64,000 nt of DNA from Miltoncostaea sp050250915 (lineage in GTDB: Bacteria > Actinomycetota > Thermoleophilia > Miltoncostaeales > Miltoncostaeaceae), in contig JBFWNT010000002.1 of the NCBI GenBank assembly GCA_050250915.1, positions 124,001 through 188,000 of the forward strand. The letters run 5' to 3'. The first letter of the stretch is position 1. Every line of letters begins with the position of its first letter. A program made the position numbers and the translations under genes. Below, piece after piece: positions 9,585-17,926 of the stretch. Below the pieces are notes generated by a model, which saw only the letters and a program-made list of their open reading frames with translations, was not told where the DNA came from and made no database searches.

Positions 9585-11231
9585 GTGCGCCCGCTAGAGC
9601 GTTCGCTCGCCGATCTCGCGGGATCGGGGTGCCCTGCCGATGGGGACGGCATGGCGCCGAGCGGCTCTCCGACCGCGGACGTCACGCGGGAGCAGTGGAT
9701 GGCGGCGGAACGCGCCAGCCTGCGCCGCGTGGCGGCGGCCGTGGTGACCGGCGCCGACCCCACCGCGGCCCTGAACCTGGCGGCGCGCGAGGCGGCGGCC
9801 CTCATGCGCGCCGAGCAGGGCTTCGTGTTCCGCTTCACGGGGGACCAGGTCACCATCGTCGGCGCGCACGGCGTCGAGGCGGCCCCCGTCGGGGCCACCC
9901 ACGGCATGCTTCCGCGCGGCGTCATCCCACTGGTGTTCAGCACCCGGGAGCCCGCGCGGGTGGAGGGCGTGCTGCGCCCCCTCGGCCGGGAGAACTCGGC
10001 GCGCTACTGGATCAGCCCCGCCTACCGCGGGGGCATCGGCGCGCCCGTCTTCGTCGGCGAGGAGCTGTGGGGGGCGCTCGTCGCCGCGACCACCCGGGAC
10101 GCGCCGTTCCCGGAGGGCGCCGAGGAGCACCTGGCCTACTTCGCCGAGATCGCGGGGATCGCGATCGGCAACGCCGAGGCCAACGCCCGGCTCGCGCTCC
10201 TGGCCATGAGCGACCCGCTCACCGGTCTCGCGAACCACCGCACCTTCCACTCGGCCCTGGGGTCCGAGGCCGAGCGCGCCCGCCGCCACGGCCGCCGCCT
10301 GGCGCTCGCCGTGATCGACGTCGACCACTTCAAGGCCGTGAACGACCTCCACGGGCACATGGCCGGGGACCGGGTGCTGGTGGAGGTCGCCACCCGCCTC
10401 CGGGGTGCGGCCCGCTCCGGCGACATCCTGGCGCGGGTCGGCGGCGAGGAGTTCGCGTGGATCATCCCGGACGCCGGCCTGGACGGCGCGCGCGCCGTCG
10501 CCGAGCGCGCCCGCTGCGCGGTCGGCGAGGTGCCGATCGCGGGGGCCGGCACGGTCACCGTCTCGATCGGCGTCGCCGAGCTCGCCCGCGGCGGCAGCGT
10601 GATCGACCTGTACCGGCGGGCCGACGAGGCGCTCTACCAGGCCAAGCGCGCCGGCCGGAACCGCACGCTCGTGCACGACGAGACGCAGCCGGCCCCGCCG
10701 CCGGGGGAGGCCGTCTCGCCCACCGCTGTCGTGACCCGCGCGCTGGTGCGCGCGATGGGGGTGCGCGACCCCCTCGCCCGGGCCCACTGCGAGCGCGTCG
10801 CGGTGGTCGCCGACGGCATCGCGCAGGCGATGGGCTGGAGCGAGCACCGCCGCGGGCGGCTCGTCGACGCGGCGCTGGTCCACGACGTCGGCGGGAACGG
10901 CGGCGGCCCGGCGCCGGCGGTCCTGGCCGCGGAGATCGCCGCCGACGCCCTGTCGCCCGAGCAGGCGGCGTGGATCCGCGGGCACCGCGAGCGCTGGGAC
11001 GGCGCGGGCGGGCCCGACGGACTGGCGGGGACGGCCATCCCCGACGGGGCGCGCATCCTGGCCGTGGCCGACCGCTGGGACGCGCTCACCGCGCCGCTCC
11101 CGGCCGGCGAGGGGCTCCCGCCCGAGGCGGCGCTCGCCGCCGTGCGGGACGACGCCGGCGCCGGCGTGTGCCCCGACGTGGTGGCGGCGCTGGCGGCGTC
11201 GCGGGCGGTGCCCGCCGCCGAGGGGGCGTGA
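9585..11231 (+). CDS. GAF-GGDEF-HD protein, probable diguanylate cyclase
   Basis: A 548-residue cytosolic signalling protein. Residues about 15-195 look like a GAF sensor domain. A GGDEF domain follows, with the active-site variant GGEEF (about residues 286-290). RSGD five residues before it is a canonical RxxD product-inhibition site, so active, feedback-controlled c-di-GMP synthesis is likely. The C-terminal domain (from about residue 385) resembles HD-GYP: an AHCERVA first His and VHDVGG metal motif, then HRERWDG. The GYP motif reads GGP and the HDIGK Lys is missing, so hydrolysis is doubtful. GTG 9585 has AGGAG about 7 bases upstream and lies 1 base after priA. It overlaps the next gene by 4 bases. 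Confidence 0.85.
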   Translation: MRPLERSLADLAGSGCPADGDGMAPSGSPTADVTREQWMAAERASLRRVAAAVVTGADPTAALNLAAREAAALMRAEQGFVFRFTGDQVTIVGAHGVEAAPVGATHGMLPRGVIPLVFSTREPARVEGVLRPLGRENSARYWISPAYRGGIGAPVFVGEELWGALVAATTRDAPFPEGAEEHLAYFAEIAGIAIGNAEANARLALLAMSDPLTGLANHRTFHSALGSEAERARRHGRRLALAVIDVDHFKAVNDLHGHMAGDRVLVEVATRLRGAARSGDILARVGGEEFAWIIPDAGLDGARAVAERARCAVGEVPIAGAGTVTVSIGVAELARGGSVIDLYRRADEALYQAKRAGRNRTLVHDETQPAPPPGEAVSPTAVVTRALVRAMGVRDPLARAHCERVAVVADGIAQAMGWSEHRRGRLVDAALVHDVGGNGGGPAPAVLAAEIAADALSPEQAAWIRGHRERWDGAGGPDGLAGTAIPDGARILAVADRWDALTAPLPAGEGLPPEAALAAVRDDAGAGVCPDVVAALAASRAVPAAEGA

Positions 11232-12712
11232 GGGCCGGAGCGCCGCCGGCGGTCGTGTGGACGCGCAGCCGGCGGCCCACCGCCGGCGACGTGGCCGCGA
11301 TCGCCCTGGAGGGCGCCCCCGTCCGGCTCGGCGACGACCTGCTGGACGCGATCGCGGCGGGGCACCGGGAGACGCTGCGGGCGCTCGGGTCGGCCGGGGC
11401 CGTCTACGGCGTCACCACCGGCCAGGGGCACTTCGCCGACCGCGCCCTCAGCGACGACGAGGCGGCCGCGCACCAGCGCAACCTGCTGCTCGGGCGCGCC
11501 GTCGGCTCCCCGCCGTGGCTCGACCGGGGGGAGGCCCGCGCGGTGATGGCGGTCCGGTTGGCGCGGTTCTGCCTGGGCCGGGCCGGGGTGAGCGCGGACC
11601 TCTGCACGGTGCTGGCCGACCGCCTCAACGACGGGTTCACCCCCGCCGTCCCGCGCACCGGCGTCGGCTGCGCGGGCGAGGTGATCCCGCTGGCGCACGC
11701 CTTCCAGACGCTGGTCGGCGTGGGCCGGGTGCTGGACGGCGGCGGCGACGGGACGCAGGAGGCCGCCGAGGCGCTCGCCGCCCGCGGCGCCGCGCCGTAC
11801 ACCCCCCGCCCCAAGGAGGGCATCGCGCTGCTGGCGGGATCCCCGGGCACGCTGGCGCTCGCGATCGTGCGCGGCCGCGAGTGCGGGGCCCTCGCCGACC
11901 GGATGCTCGAGGCGGCGGCGTGCTCGCTGGACGCGTCGGGGGTGCCCCTGGACGCGGTCTCCCCAGCCGTCGCGGCACTGGGCCGCGACCCGGTGCTGGA
12001 TGGCGTCATCGCCCGACTCGGGGCGCTGCTGGACGGGGCGGACGGGGACCGGCCGCCGAGCCAGGGACCCACGTCGTTCCGCGTCGTGCCGCAGGTGCAC
12101 GCCCATCTTGCGCTGACCCTGGGGCGGCTCGACGAGGACGCGGCGCGCGCGCTCGGCGCCTCCGACGACTCGCCCGCCCTGGCCGACGGGCGGTTCGTGA
12201 GCACGGGCGCGTTCCACGAGATCGGCCTGGCCGCCGGCATGGACGCGGCGGCCGCCGCGCTGGCGCGCGCCGCCGAGACCGCCGCCCAGCGGGTGCACCG
12301 GATGCTGGACGGCCGCGTCACGGGGCTCCCCGACCAGCTCACGCCCGCCCCGGGCCCGAGGGCCGGCCTGGTGGTGCTGCACAAGCGGGCGGTCGCGGCG
12401 GTGGCGGAGCTGCGGCGGCGCGCGACCCCCGTGTCGGTGGGGGTGGCCGACACCTCGCTGGGGCAGGAGGACGTGCAGTCCGCGGGGTTCGCGGCGGCCG
12501 AGAACCTGCGCGCCGCCGCCGCGCTGGCCCGGGAGGTGACGGCGATCGAGCTCATCACCGCCCGGCAGGCCTGGTGGCTGCGCGGGACGGCTCCGGCCCC
12601 GGGGCTTCGGCCCGCCACGGCCTCGCTGCTGGACGCGGTGCCCCCGGTGGACGACGATCGGCCTCTCGGCGACGACGTGTCCCGCGTCGTGGGGATGCTC
12701 CACCTGGGGTAG
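11228..12712 (+). CDS. Aromatic amino acid ammonia-lyase homologue lacking the MIO triad
   Basis: The 494 residues follow the histidine/phenylalanine ammonia-lyase fold: YGVTTGQGHF near residue 61 (family YGxNTGFG), GVGCAGEVIPLAHAF at about 145-159, SFRVVPQVHAHL, a GAFHE segment in place of GNFHG, and LGQEDVQS near the end. The triad that normally cyclises to the MIO electrophile (Ala-Ser-Gly) reads Cys148-Ala149-Gly150 (codons at 11669-11677), so the essential Ser is absent. The Asn of GNFHG is also replaced. The protein is probably not an ordinary ammonia-lyase; its reaction is unknown. GTG 11228 overlaps the c-di-GMP protein's stop (GTGA), suggesting coupled translation. Confidence 0.72.
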   Translation: MRAGAPPAVVWTRSRRPTAGDVAAIALEGAPVRLGDDLLDAIAAGHRETLRALGSAGAVYGVTTGQGHFADRALSDDEAAAHQRNLLLGRAVGSPPWLDRGEARAVMAVRLARFCLGRAGVSADLCTVLADRLNDGFTPAVPRTGVGCAGEVIPLAHAFQTLVGVGRVLDGGGDGTQEAAEALAARGAAPYTPRPKEGIALLAGSPGTLALAIVRGRECGALADRMLEAAACSLDASGVPLDAVSPAVAALGRDPVLDGVIARLGALLDGADGDRPPSQGPTSFRVVPQVHAHLALTLGRLDEDAARALGASDDSPALADGRFVSTGAFHEIGLAAGMDAAAAALARAAETAAQRVHRMLDGRVTGLPDQLTPAPGPRAGLVVLHKRAVAAVAELRRRATPVSVGVADTSLGQEDVQSAGFAAAENLRAAAALAREVTAIELITARQAWWLRGTAPAPGLRPATASLLDAVPPVDDDRPLGDDVSRVVGMLHLG

Positions 12713-12734
12713 GGAGCGCGTCGAGGCCGTCCGC

Positions 12735-12740
12735 TACGCT
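12735..12740 (+). promoter_or_regulatory. -10 box upstream of the 12.8 kb unknown gene
   Basis: TACGCT matches the TANNNT pattern seen throughout the window and would give a leader of about 30 bases holding an AAAGGAG-type ribosome site before ATG 12778. Confidence 0.4.
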
Positions 12741-12777
12741 GCCCGACGGCCCGTACCACGTAAAGGAGCACCAGGAG

Positions 12778-13638
12778 ATGCCGGTTCCCCGCTTGTTCGA
12801 GGCGTCGAGCGACCCCCGCGAGCAGTGGGTCCACGTGCTGGCGACACTCCTGGCCCTGGGCGGCCCGGAGACGCGGACGGCCCTCGTCGAGGAGATCTCC
12901 GGTGAAGCCCTCCCCGACGCCGACGCCCTGGTGGTGTTCGAGCGCCGGCCGCTGAACGAGGAGGTGAGCGCCGACATCGTCGCCCGCGGCGCCGGCTGGA
13001 CATTCGCGGTGCAGGCCAGCCTCGCGTTCGACGGGGAGGACGAGGCCCGGGTGGCGGCCACGTTCGACGCCCTCAGCGAGGTGTACGACAAGTGCATCGT
13101 CATCGCGATCACGCCGGACCGGCGCCCGCCCGAGGGGATCGCCGCGCTCGCCGCCAGCGGCCGCGACGTGCGCCACCGCAGCTGGCTGCGGGTGCGCGAC
13201 TGGGTGCAGGAGCGCCCGGAGCGCGGGCGCGCGGAGGGCACCGACCTGATGCTGCTGCGGGAGGCGGAGTACTTCCTCACGCCCCGCGTCGCGGAGCTCT
13301 ACCGGCTCGAGGGCCTGATGCCGCTCATCGACGCGCCGCTGCGCGCGAGCCTGGCGGGCATGTTCTTCGACCTCAACGAGCTCGCGCCGGCGCCGCTCAT
13401 CCAGAACGAGGCGGGCGCGGCGCGCGTCGCGTTCCCCCGCACCGGCGACCCCCAGGTGGAGATCGCGGTCGGCGGCAGCGGCCTGACCCTGACCGTGGCG
13501 GGCGAGGACGCCGGCCCCGGGTACGAGGCGATCGAGGGAGGACGCCAGCGGCTCACGGTGGCCGACGCGTCCGACTACCAGGCGGGCCGCGCGTGGACGC
13601 AGTCGCGGGCGCGCACCCTGCTCCCGGCGCGCCGCTAG
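12778..13638 (+). CDS. Unrecognised 286-residue protein
   Basis: I do not recognise this family. The predicted protein is soluble and acidic, without signal peptide or membrane segment. The N-terminal half has alternating helix/strand character with a strand of the form GWTFAVQASLAF (about residue 77) and CIVIAITPDRRPP (about residue 106), which is vaguely reminiscent of restriction-endonuclease-like folds. No D-ExK catalytic set is present, so I do not claim that. The middle is rich in Arg and Glu (WLRVRDWVQERPERGR). The start at 12778 has strong ribosome-site bases (AAAGGAG then AGGAG). It sits between the ammonia-lyase homologue and a kinase, 16 bases before the latter. Confidence 0.7.
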   Translation: MPVPRLFEASSDPREQWVHVLATLLALGGPETRTALVEEISGEALPDADALVVFERRPLNEEVSADIVARGAGWTFAVQASLAFDGEDEARVAATFDALSEVYDKCIVIAITPDRRPPEGIAALAASGRDVRHRSWLRVRDWVQERPERGRAEGTDLMLLREAEYFLTPRVAELYRLEGLMPLIDAPLRASLAGMFFDLNELAPAPLIQNEAGAARVAFPRTGDPQVEIAVGGSGLTLTVAGEDAGPGYEAIEGGRQRLTVADASDYQAGRAWTQSRARTLLPARR

Positions 13639-13654
13639 GCCCCAGGGCCCCGTC

Positions 13655-15067
13655 GTGACCACCCTCGCACCCCTGCGGCTCGCCGGCCCCTGGGAGCTCG
13701 GCGAGCGCATCGGGGGCGGGGGGCAGGCGACGGTCCACCGCGCCCGCCACGCGGAGCGCGGCACCGTGGCCGCCGTGAAGGTGGTCCACGCGTCGCTGTG
13801 GTCGGACCCCGGATTCCGCGTGCGCTTCCGGCGCGAGTGCGAGGCGCTGGGGGCGGTGCGCCACCCGGCCGTGGTGCCGATCCTCGACCAGGGCGAGAGC
13901 GAGGGCCGCGGCTACCTGGCCATGGCGCTCGCGCGCGACGGCACGCTGGCCGACCGCATCGCCGCCGGCCCGATCCCGCCCGAGGAGGGCCTGCGGATCG
14001 TCGCGGCGATCGCGTCGGGGCTCGACGCCGCGCACGGCGCCGGCCTCGTCCACCGGGACGTCACGCCCGCGAACATCCTGCTCGACCCCGACGGCCCCTG
14101 GCTGGCCGACTTCGGGATCGCCCGCCGCGACGACACGACCTTCATCACGGAGGACGGCCTCCTGATCGGGACGGCCGGCTACCTCGCGCCCGAGGTCATC
14201 GCCGGCGGCCGCGCCGGCACCGAGGCCGACCGCTACGCGCTGGCGGCCGTGGCGTTCGCCGTACTCACCGGCCGCCCGCCCTTCGAGGCCGACCGCACCG
14301 AGGCGCTGCTCTACGCGCACGTCCACCGGCCGGTGCCGCGGGCGACCAGCCTGCGCGAGGGGCTCCCCCGCGAGGTCGACGCGATCCTGGCCCGCGGGCT
14401 GGCGAAGCGGCCCGGGGACCGCCCCCGCAGCGGGGCGGCCTTCGCGGGCGCGCTCGTGCGGGCGTTCGGCCCCACCGGCGACCGCACCGTCACGCTGGTC
14501 CGGCCGCGCCGCCGCCGGCGCCGGACGGGTCGCCGCTCGCTGGCCGCGGGCCTGGTCGCGCTGACCGTCGCCGTCGGAGCCGGCGGCCTGGCGCTGGCCG
14601 TGTTCGGGCCCGATGGGTCCACCTCCGCGCCGCCGGCGGCCCCGGCCCCCGCGCCGGCCCCCACGCCGACCGTCCCCGGCCCCCAGGGCGAGATCCCCGC
14701 CCGCGCCGCGCGGGCCGGCGACCTCCCCGGCATCGGGGCCGTCCCCGACGCCGCCGTCGCCCGCGTCGACGGCGCCACGCTGGCGGCCGCCCCGGGCGGC
14801 TGGAGCGACCTGGCGCGGGTCCGCGCCGCGCTCGAGGATCAGCTGTACCGCGGCGCGACCCTGCTCGACGGGGACCGGCCCATCGGAACCGCGCTGCTCT
14901 ACCCGACCGACATCATCGGGATCGGCGAGCGGTGGGTGCTGATGGCCGTCACGACGCCCGGCAGGGCCCCGCGCGCGCTCGTGATCCACGGCGAGGGGTC
15001 CACCGCCACCGACCTCGCCGCGGCCATCGCCCGGGGCGTCCCCGTGGTCGTCCCGCCGCCCTCCTAG
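13655..15067 (+). CDS. Membrane-anchored Ser/Thr protein kinase (PknB-like)
   Basis: Residues about 10-265 form a Hanks-type kinase with glycine loop IGGGGQATVHRA, catalytic Lys in AAVKVV, DFGIA and APEV. The catalytic loop reads HRDVTPANILL (about residue 133), with Thr where most kinases have Lys. A basic stretch RPRRRRRRTGRR precedes one transmembrane helix (about residues 298-316), then a Pro/Ala linker and an extracytoplasmic domain of about 120 residues that I do not recognise; it is not PASTA. Topology suggests sensing outside and phosphorylation inside. The GTG start lacks a clear ribosome site. Confidence 0.85.
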   Translation: MTTLAPLRLAGPWELGERIGGGGQATVHRARHAERGTVAAVKVVHASLWSDPGFRVRFRRECEALGAVRHPAVVPILDQGESEGRGYLAMALARDGTLADRIAAGPIPPEEGLRIVAAIASGLDAAHGAGLVHRDVTPANILLDPDGPWLADFGIARRDDTTFITEDGLLIGTAGYLAPEVIAGGRAGTEADRYALAAVAFAVLTGRPPFEADRTEALLYAHVHRPVPRATSLREGLPREVDAILARGLAKRPGDRPRSGAAFAGALVRAFGPTGDRTVTLVRPRRRRRRTGRRSLAAGLVALTVAVGAGGLALAVFGPDGSTSAPPAAPAPAPAPTPTVPGPQGEIPARAARAGDLPGIGAVPDAAVARVDGATLAAAPGGWSDLARVRAALEDQLYRGATLLDGDRPIGTALLYPTDIIGIGERWVLMAVTTPGRAPRALVIHGEGSTATDLAAAIARGVPVVVPPPS

Positions 15068-15103
15068 CGGGTTCCCGCGGCGGGCCCCCGCGAGGGGCGA
15101 TGC

Positions 15104-15109
15104 TAGAGT
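15104..15109 (+). promoter_or_regulatory. -10 box of def (leaderless)
   Basis: TAGAGT ends 6 bases before the def GTG at 15116, so the transcript should begin at or near the start codon. It may drive the whole def-fmt-rsmB-rpe-rib run, since the following genes overlap or nearly abut. Confidence 0.5.
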
Positions 15110-15115
15110 CGGAGC

Positions 15116-15655
15116 GTGTCCTCACGCGCCCTCGACGACCCCGTCCTGGAGCGCCGGCGACTCGCCGCGCTCGAGCAGATCCGCCAGATCGGCGACCCCG
15201 TCCTGCGGGCTCCGGCCCTCACGGTCACGGAGTTCGACGACGCGCTGCGGGACGACGTCGCCCGGATGATCGCGATCATGCACGACGCCCGCGGCGTCGG
15301 GCTCGCGGCGCCGCAGGTGGGGTCGCTCCGCCGCCTGGCGGTCGTGATGGGCTGCGAGGACGACCCGCCGATCGCCCTCGTGAACCCCGAGATCATCTGG
15401 CGCTCCGACGAGGAGGAGACCGACTTCGAGGGGTGCCTCTCCATCGGCGAGATCAGCGTCGAGGTGGCGCGGGCGGTGGCGATCCGGGTGCGGGCGCAGA
15501 ACATCGACGGCGAGACCGTCGAGTTCGCCCCGGAGGGGTTCTTCGCCCGCGTGATCCAGCACGAGATGGACCACCTGGACGGGATCCTGATCCTCGACCG
15601 CACGGCGCCCGAGCAGCGCCGGGAGGCGCTCAAGGCCCTGCGCGACGGCGCCTGA
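15116..15655 (+). CDS. def: Peptide deformylase
   Basis: Removes the formyl group from nascent proteins. The 179 residues carry all three family motifs: GVGLAAPQVG (about residues 61-70), EGCLS (about 105) and QHEMDH (about 147), which supply the metal-binding Cys and two His plus the catalytic Glu. The N-terminus has about 20 extra residues before the conserved IRQIGDPVLR. The gene is followed by fmt, the enzyme that adds the formyl group to initiator tRNA, a conserved functional pair. Confidence 0.95.
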   Translation: MSSRALDDPVLERRRLAALEQIRQIGDPVLRAPALTVTEFDDALRDDVARMIAIMHDARGVGLAAPQVGSLRRLAVVMGCEDDPPIALVNPEIIWRSDEEETDFEGCLSIGEISVEVARAVAIRVRAQNIDGETVEFAPEGFFARVIQHEMDHLDGILILDRTAPEQRREALKALRDGA

Positions 15656-15668
15656 CCGGGGCCGGGTC

Positions 15669-16580
15669 GTGAAGGTCGCATACGCGGGGAGCCCGGAGGC
15701 GGCGGTGCCGTCCCTGCGGGCGCTGGCCGCGTCGTCGCACGAGGTGGTGCGGGTCGTGACCCAGCCCGACAAGCCGCGCGGGCGCTCCGGCCGCGCCAGC
15801 GGGACGCCCGTGGCGCAGGCGGCCGAGGAGCTCGGCATCCCCGTCCTGCGCCCGAGGACGATCAACGACCCCGACGTGGTCGGGGACATCGCCGGCGCCG
15901 GGGCCGAGGCGCTGGTGGTGGTCGCCTTCGGGCAGATCCTCCGCGACGTGGTGCTCTTGCGGTGGCCCTGCGTGAACGTCCACTTCTCGCTCCTGCCGGC
16001 CTACCGCGGCGCCGCGCCGGTCGAGCGCGCCGTGATGGACGGGGTCCGCGAGACCGGCGTCACCACGATGTTCATGGAGGCCGGCCTCGACACCGGCCCG
16101 ATCCTGCTGGTGGAGCGCACGCCGGTGGGCGACGACGAGGAGGGCGGCGCGCTGCTCGCCCGGCTGGCCGACCTGGGCGCCCCGCTGCTGGTGCGCACGA
16201 TCGACGCGCTCGCCGCCGGGACGCTGGAGCCGCGGGTGCAGCCCGAGGAGGGCGTCTCCCTGGCCCCCAAGATCGGCCCCGAGGACCGGGCGCTGGACCT
16301 GCGCCACCCCGCCGACGCGCTCGCCCGGCGCGTGCGGGCGCTGGCCCCGCACATCGGCGCCACCGCCGTCATCGACGGCCAGCCGTTCAAGATCTGGGGC
16401 GCGCGGACCGTGTCCGAGCCGGTGCCGCCGGGGCTGTCCGTGGAGCAGGGGCGCCTGCTCGGCGGGACCGGCCGGGGGACGCTCGAGATCACCCGCCTCC
16501 AGCCCCCCGGGAAGGGGCGGATGGACGCCGCCGACTTCCTGCGCGGCTACCGCGGCGCCCTCGAGTGGACGGCCGCGTGA
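15669..16580 (+). CDS. fmt: Methionyl-tRNA formyltransferase
   Basis: Formylates initiator Met-tRNA with 10-formyltetrahydrofolate. The 303 residues start MKVAYAGSPEAAVPSLRAL. The catalytic segment NVHFSLLPAYRGAAP (about residue 103) holds the conserved Asn and His, and MEAGLDTGPIL holds the Asp. A C-terminal tRNA-binding domain follows. GTG 15669 lies 13 bases after def, and the stop overlaps rsmB by 4 bases. Confidence 0.95.
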   Translation: MKVAYAGSPEAAVPSLRALAASSHEVVRVVTQPDKPRGRSGRASGTPVAQAAEELGIPVLRPRTINDPDVVGDIAGAGAEALVVVAFGQILRDVVLLRWPCVNVHFSLLPAYRGAAPVERAVMDGVRETGVTTMFMEAGLDTGPILLVERTPVGDDEEGGALLARLADLGAPLLVRTIDALAAGTLEPRVQPEEGVSLAPKIGPEDRALDLRHPADALARRVRALAPHIGATAVIDGQPFKIWGARTVSEPVPPGLSVEQGRLLGGTGRGTLEITRLQPPGKGRMDAADFLRGYRGALEWTAA

Positions 16581-17926
16581 GCACCGCCGAGCGCACCGCC
16601 GGCGGCGTCACCCCGGAGCGCAGCGTCGCGCTGCGCGTGCTGCGCCGCGTGGACGACGGCGCGTACGCCGACCGGGCGCTGGCCGCCGAGGCGCGCCGCG
16701 CCGAGCTGGACCCGCGCGCCCGCGCCGCCGCCACCCGCCTCGCCTACGGAGCCGTGCAGCGCAGCCGCACCCTCGACTGGCTCATCGACGGGGCCCTCGA
16801 CCGGCCGGAGGCGCTGGAGCCCGCCGTGCGCGACATCCTGCGCCTCGGCGCCTACGAGCTCGCCTTCTCGGACGCGATCCCCGCCCATGCGGCGGTCGAC
16901 CAGGCGGTGCGCCAGGCGCGCGCGCTGCGCGGCGCCAAGGCGCGCTCGTCGGCGCGGGCCGGGCTGGTGAACGCCGTGATGCGCCGCATCGCCGCCGACG
17001 CGCCCGCGCGGCTGGCCGAGCTCGACGCCGGCGGCGCCGGCGCGGCGGGTCTGCGCCACTCGATGCCCGACTGGATCGTGGCGCGCCTGGTGGAGTCGCT
17101 GGGCGAGGAGGACGCGATCGGCGTGATGCGGGCGGCCAACGAGCCGGCCGAGTCGGCGCTGCGCTGGAACCCGCTCCGCGGCCCGCGCGACGACCTCGAG
17201 GCCGAGTTGCCGGCGGGCTGGTCGCGCGACCCGGCGATTCCCGAGGCGTACGTCCTGGAGGGGGCGTTCGCGCTGGAGGACTCCCCGGCGTGGGAGCGGG
17301 GCCTGGCGATCGGGCAGAGCCGCGCATCGCAGCTGGTGGCGCACGCGCTGGCGCCGCGGCCGGGCGAGCGGATCCTGGACCTGTGCGCCGCCCCGGGCGC
17401 CAAGACCACGCACCTGGCGGCGCTGGCGGACGGCGCGGCCCGCGTCACCGCCGTCGAGCTCCATCCGGCCCGCGCCGCGACGCTCCGGTCGCTGGCGGCG
17501 CGGATGGGCGCCGACGTGGCCGTGGTGGAGGGCGACGCGCGCGAGGTGCCGCTGGACGAGGGGTTCGACGCCGTGCTGGTCGACCCGCCGTGCACGGGCC
17601 TGGGCGTGCTGTCGTCGCGCCCCGACGCGCGCTGGAAGCGGCGCGAGTCGTCGCTCGGGCCGCTGGCCGGGCTGCAGCGGGCGATCCTGGACCGCGCGCT
17701 GACGCTCGTGCGTCCCGGGGGGCGGGTGGTCTACTCCACGTGCACGCTCATCGCGCCCGAGAACGAGGACGTGGTGCGCGCGACGGGTGCGCCGCTCGAT
17801 GATCTGGCCGCCGATCACCCGGACCTGGCCCACCCGCGCCTGCCGGGCGCGCTGCTGACCCTGCCGCACCGCCACGGCACCGACGGCTTCTTCATCGCCC
17901 GGCTACGGCGGCCGGAGGCGTCATGA
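16577..17926 (+). CDS. rsmB: 16S rRNA (cytosine-967-C5)-methyltransferase
   Basis: The 449-residue protein has an N-terminal NusB-like RNA-binding region (about residues 10-140: LRVLRRVDDGAYADRAL, then LRLGAYELAF) and a SAM methyltransferase domain with LDLCAAPGAKTTHLAAL (about 270), the DPPCTGLG motif (about 336) and STCTLIAPENE with the catalytic Cys. This order is typical of RsmB/Sun. It starts with GTGAGC overlapping the fmt stop and overlaps rpe by 4 bases, consistent with coupled translation. Confidence 0.92.
   Translation: MSTAERTAGGVTPERSVALRVLRRVDDGAYADRALAAEARRAELDPRARAAATRLAYGAVQRSRTLDWLIDGALDRPEALEPAVRDILRLGAYELAFSDAIPAHAAVDQAVRQARALRGAKARSSARAGLVNAVMRRIAADAPARLAELDAGGAGAAGLRHSMPDWIVARLVESLGEEDAIGVMRAANEPAESALRWNPLRGPRDDLEAELPAGWSRDPAIPEAYVLEGAFALEDSPAWERGLAIGQSRASQLVAHALAPRPGERILDLCAAPGAKTTHLAALADGAARVTAVELHPARAATLRSLAARMGADVAVVEGDAREVPLDEGFDAVLVDPPCTGLGVLSSRPDARWKRRESSLGPLAGLQRAILDRALTLVRPGGRVVYSTCTLIAPENEDVVRATGAPLDDLAADHPDLAHPRLPGALLTLPHRHGTDGFFIARLRRPEAS

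Noticed and set aside
12850..13120. Restriction-endonuclease-like (PD-D/ExK) fold in the 12.8 kb protein
   Set aside because: Strand order is suggestive but the expected Glu and Lys positions are occupied by Gln and Ser, so no catalytic set is visible.
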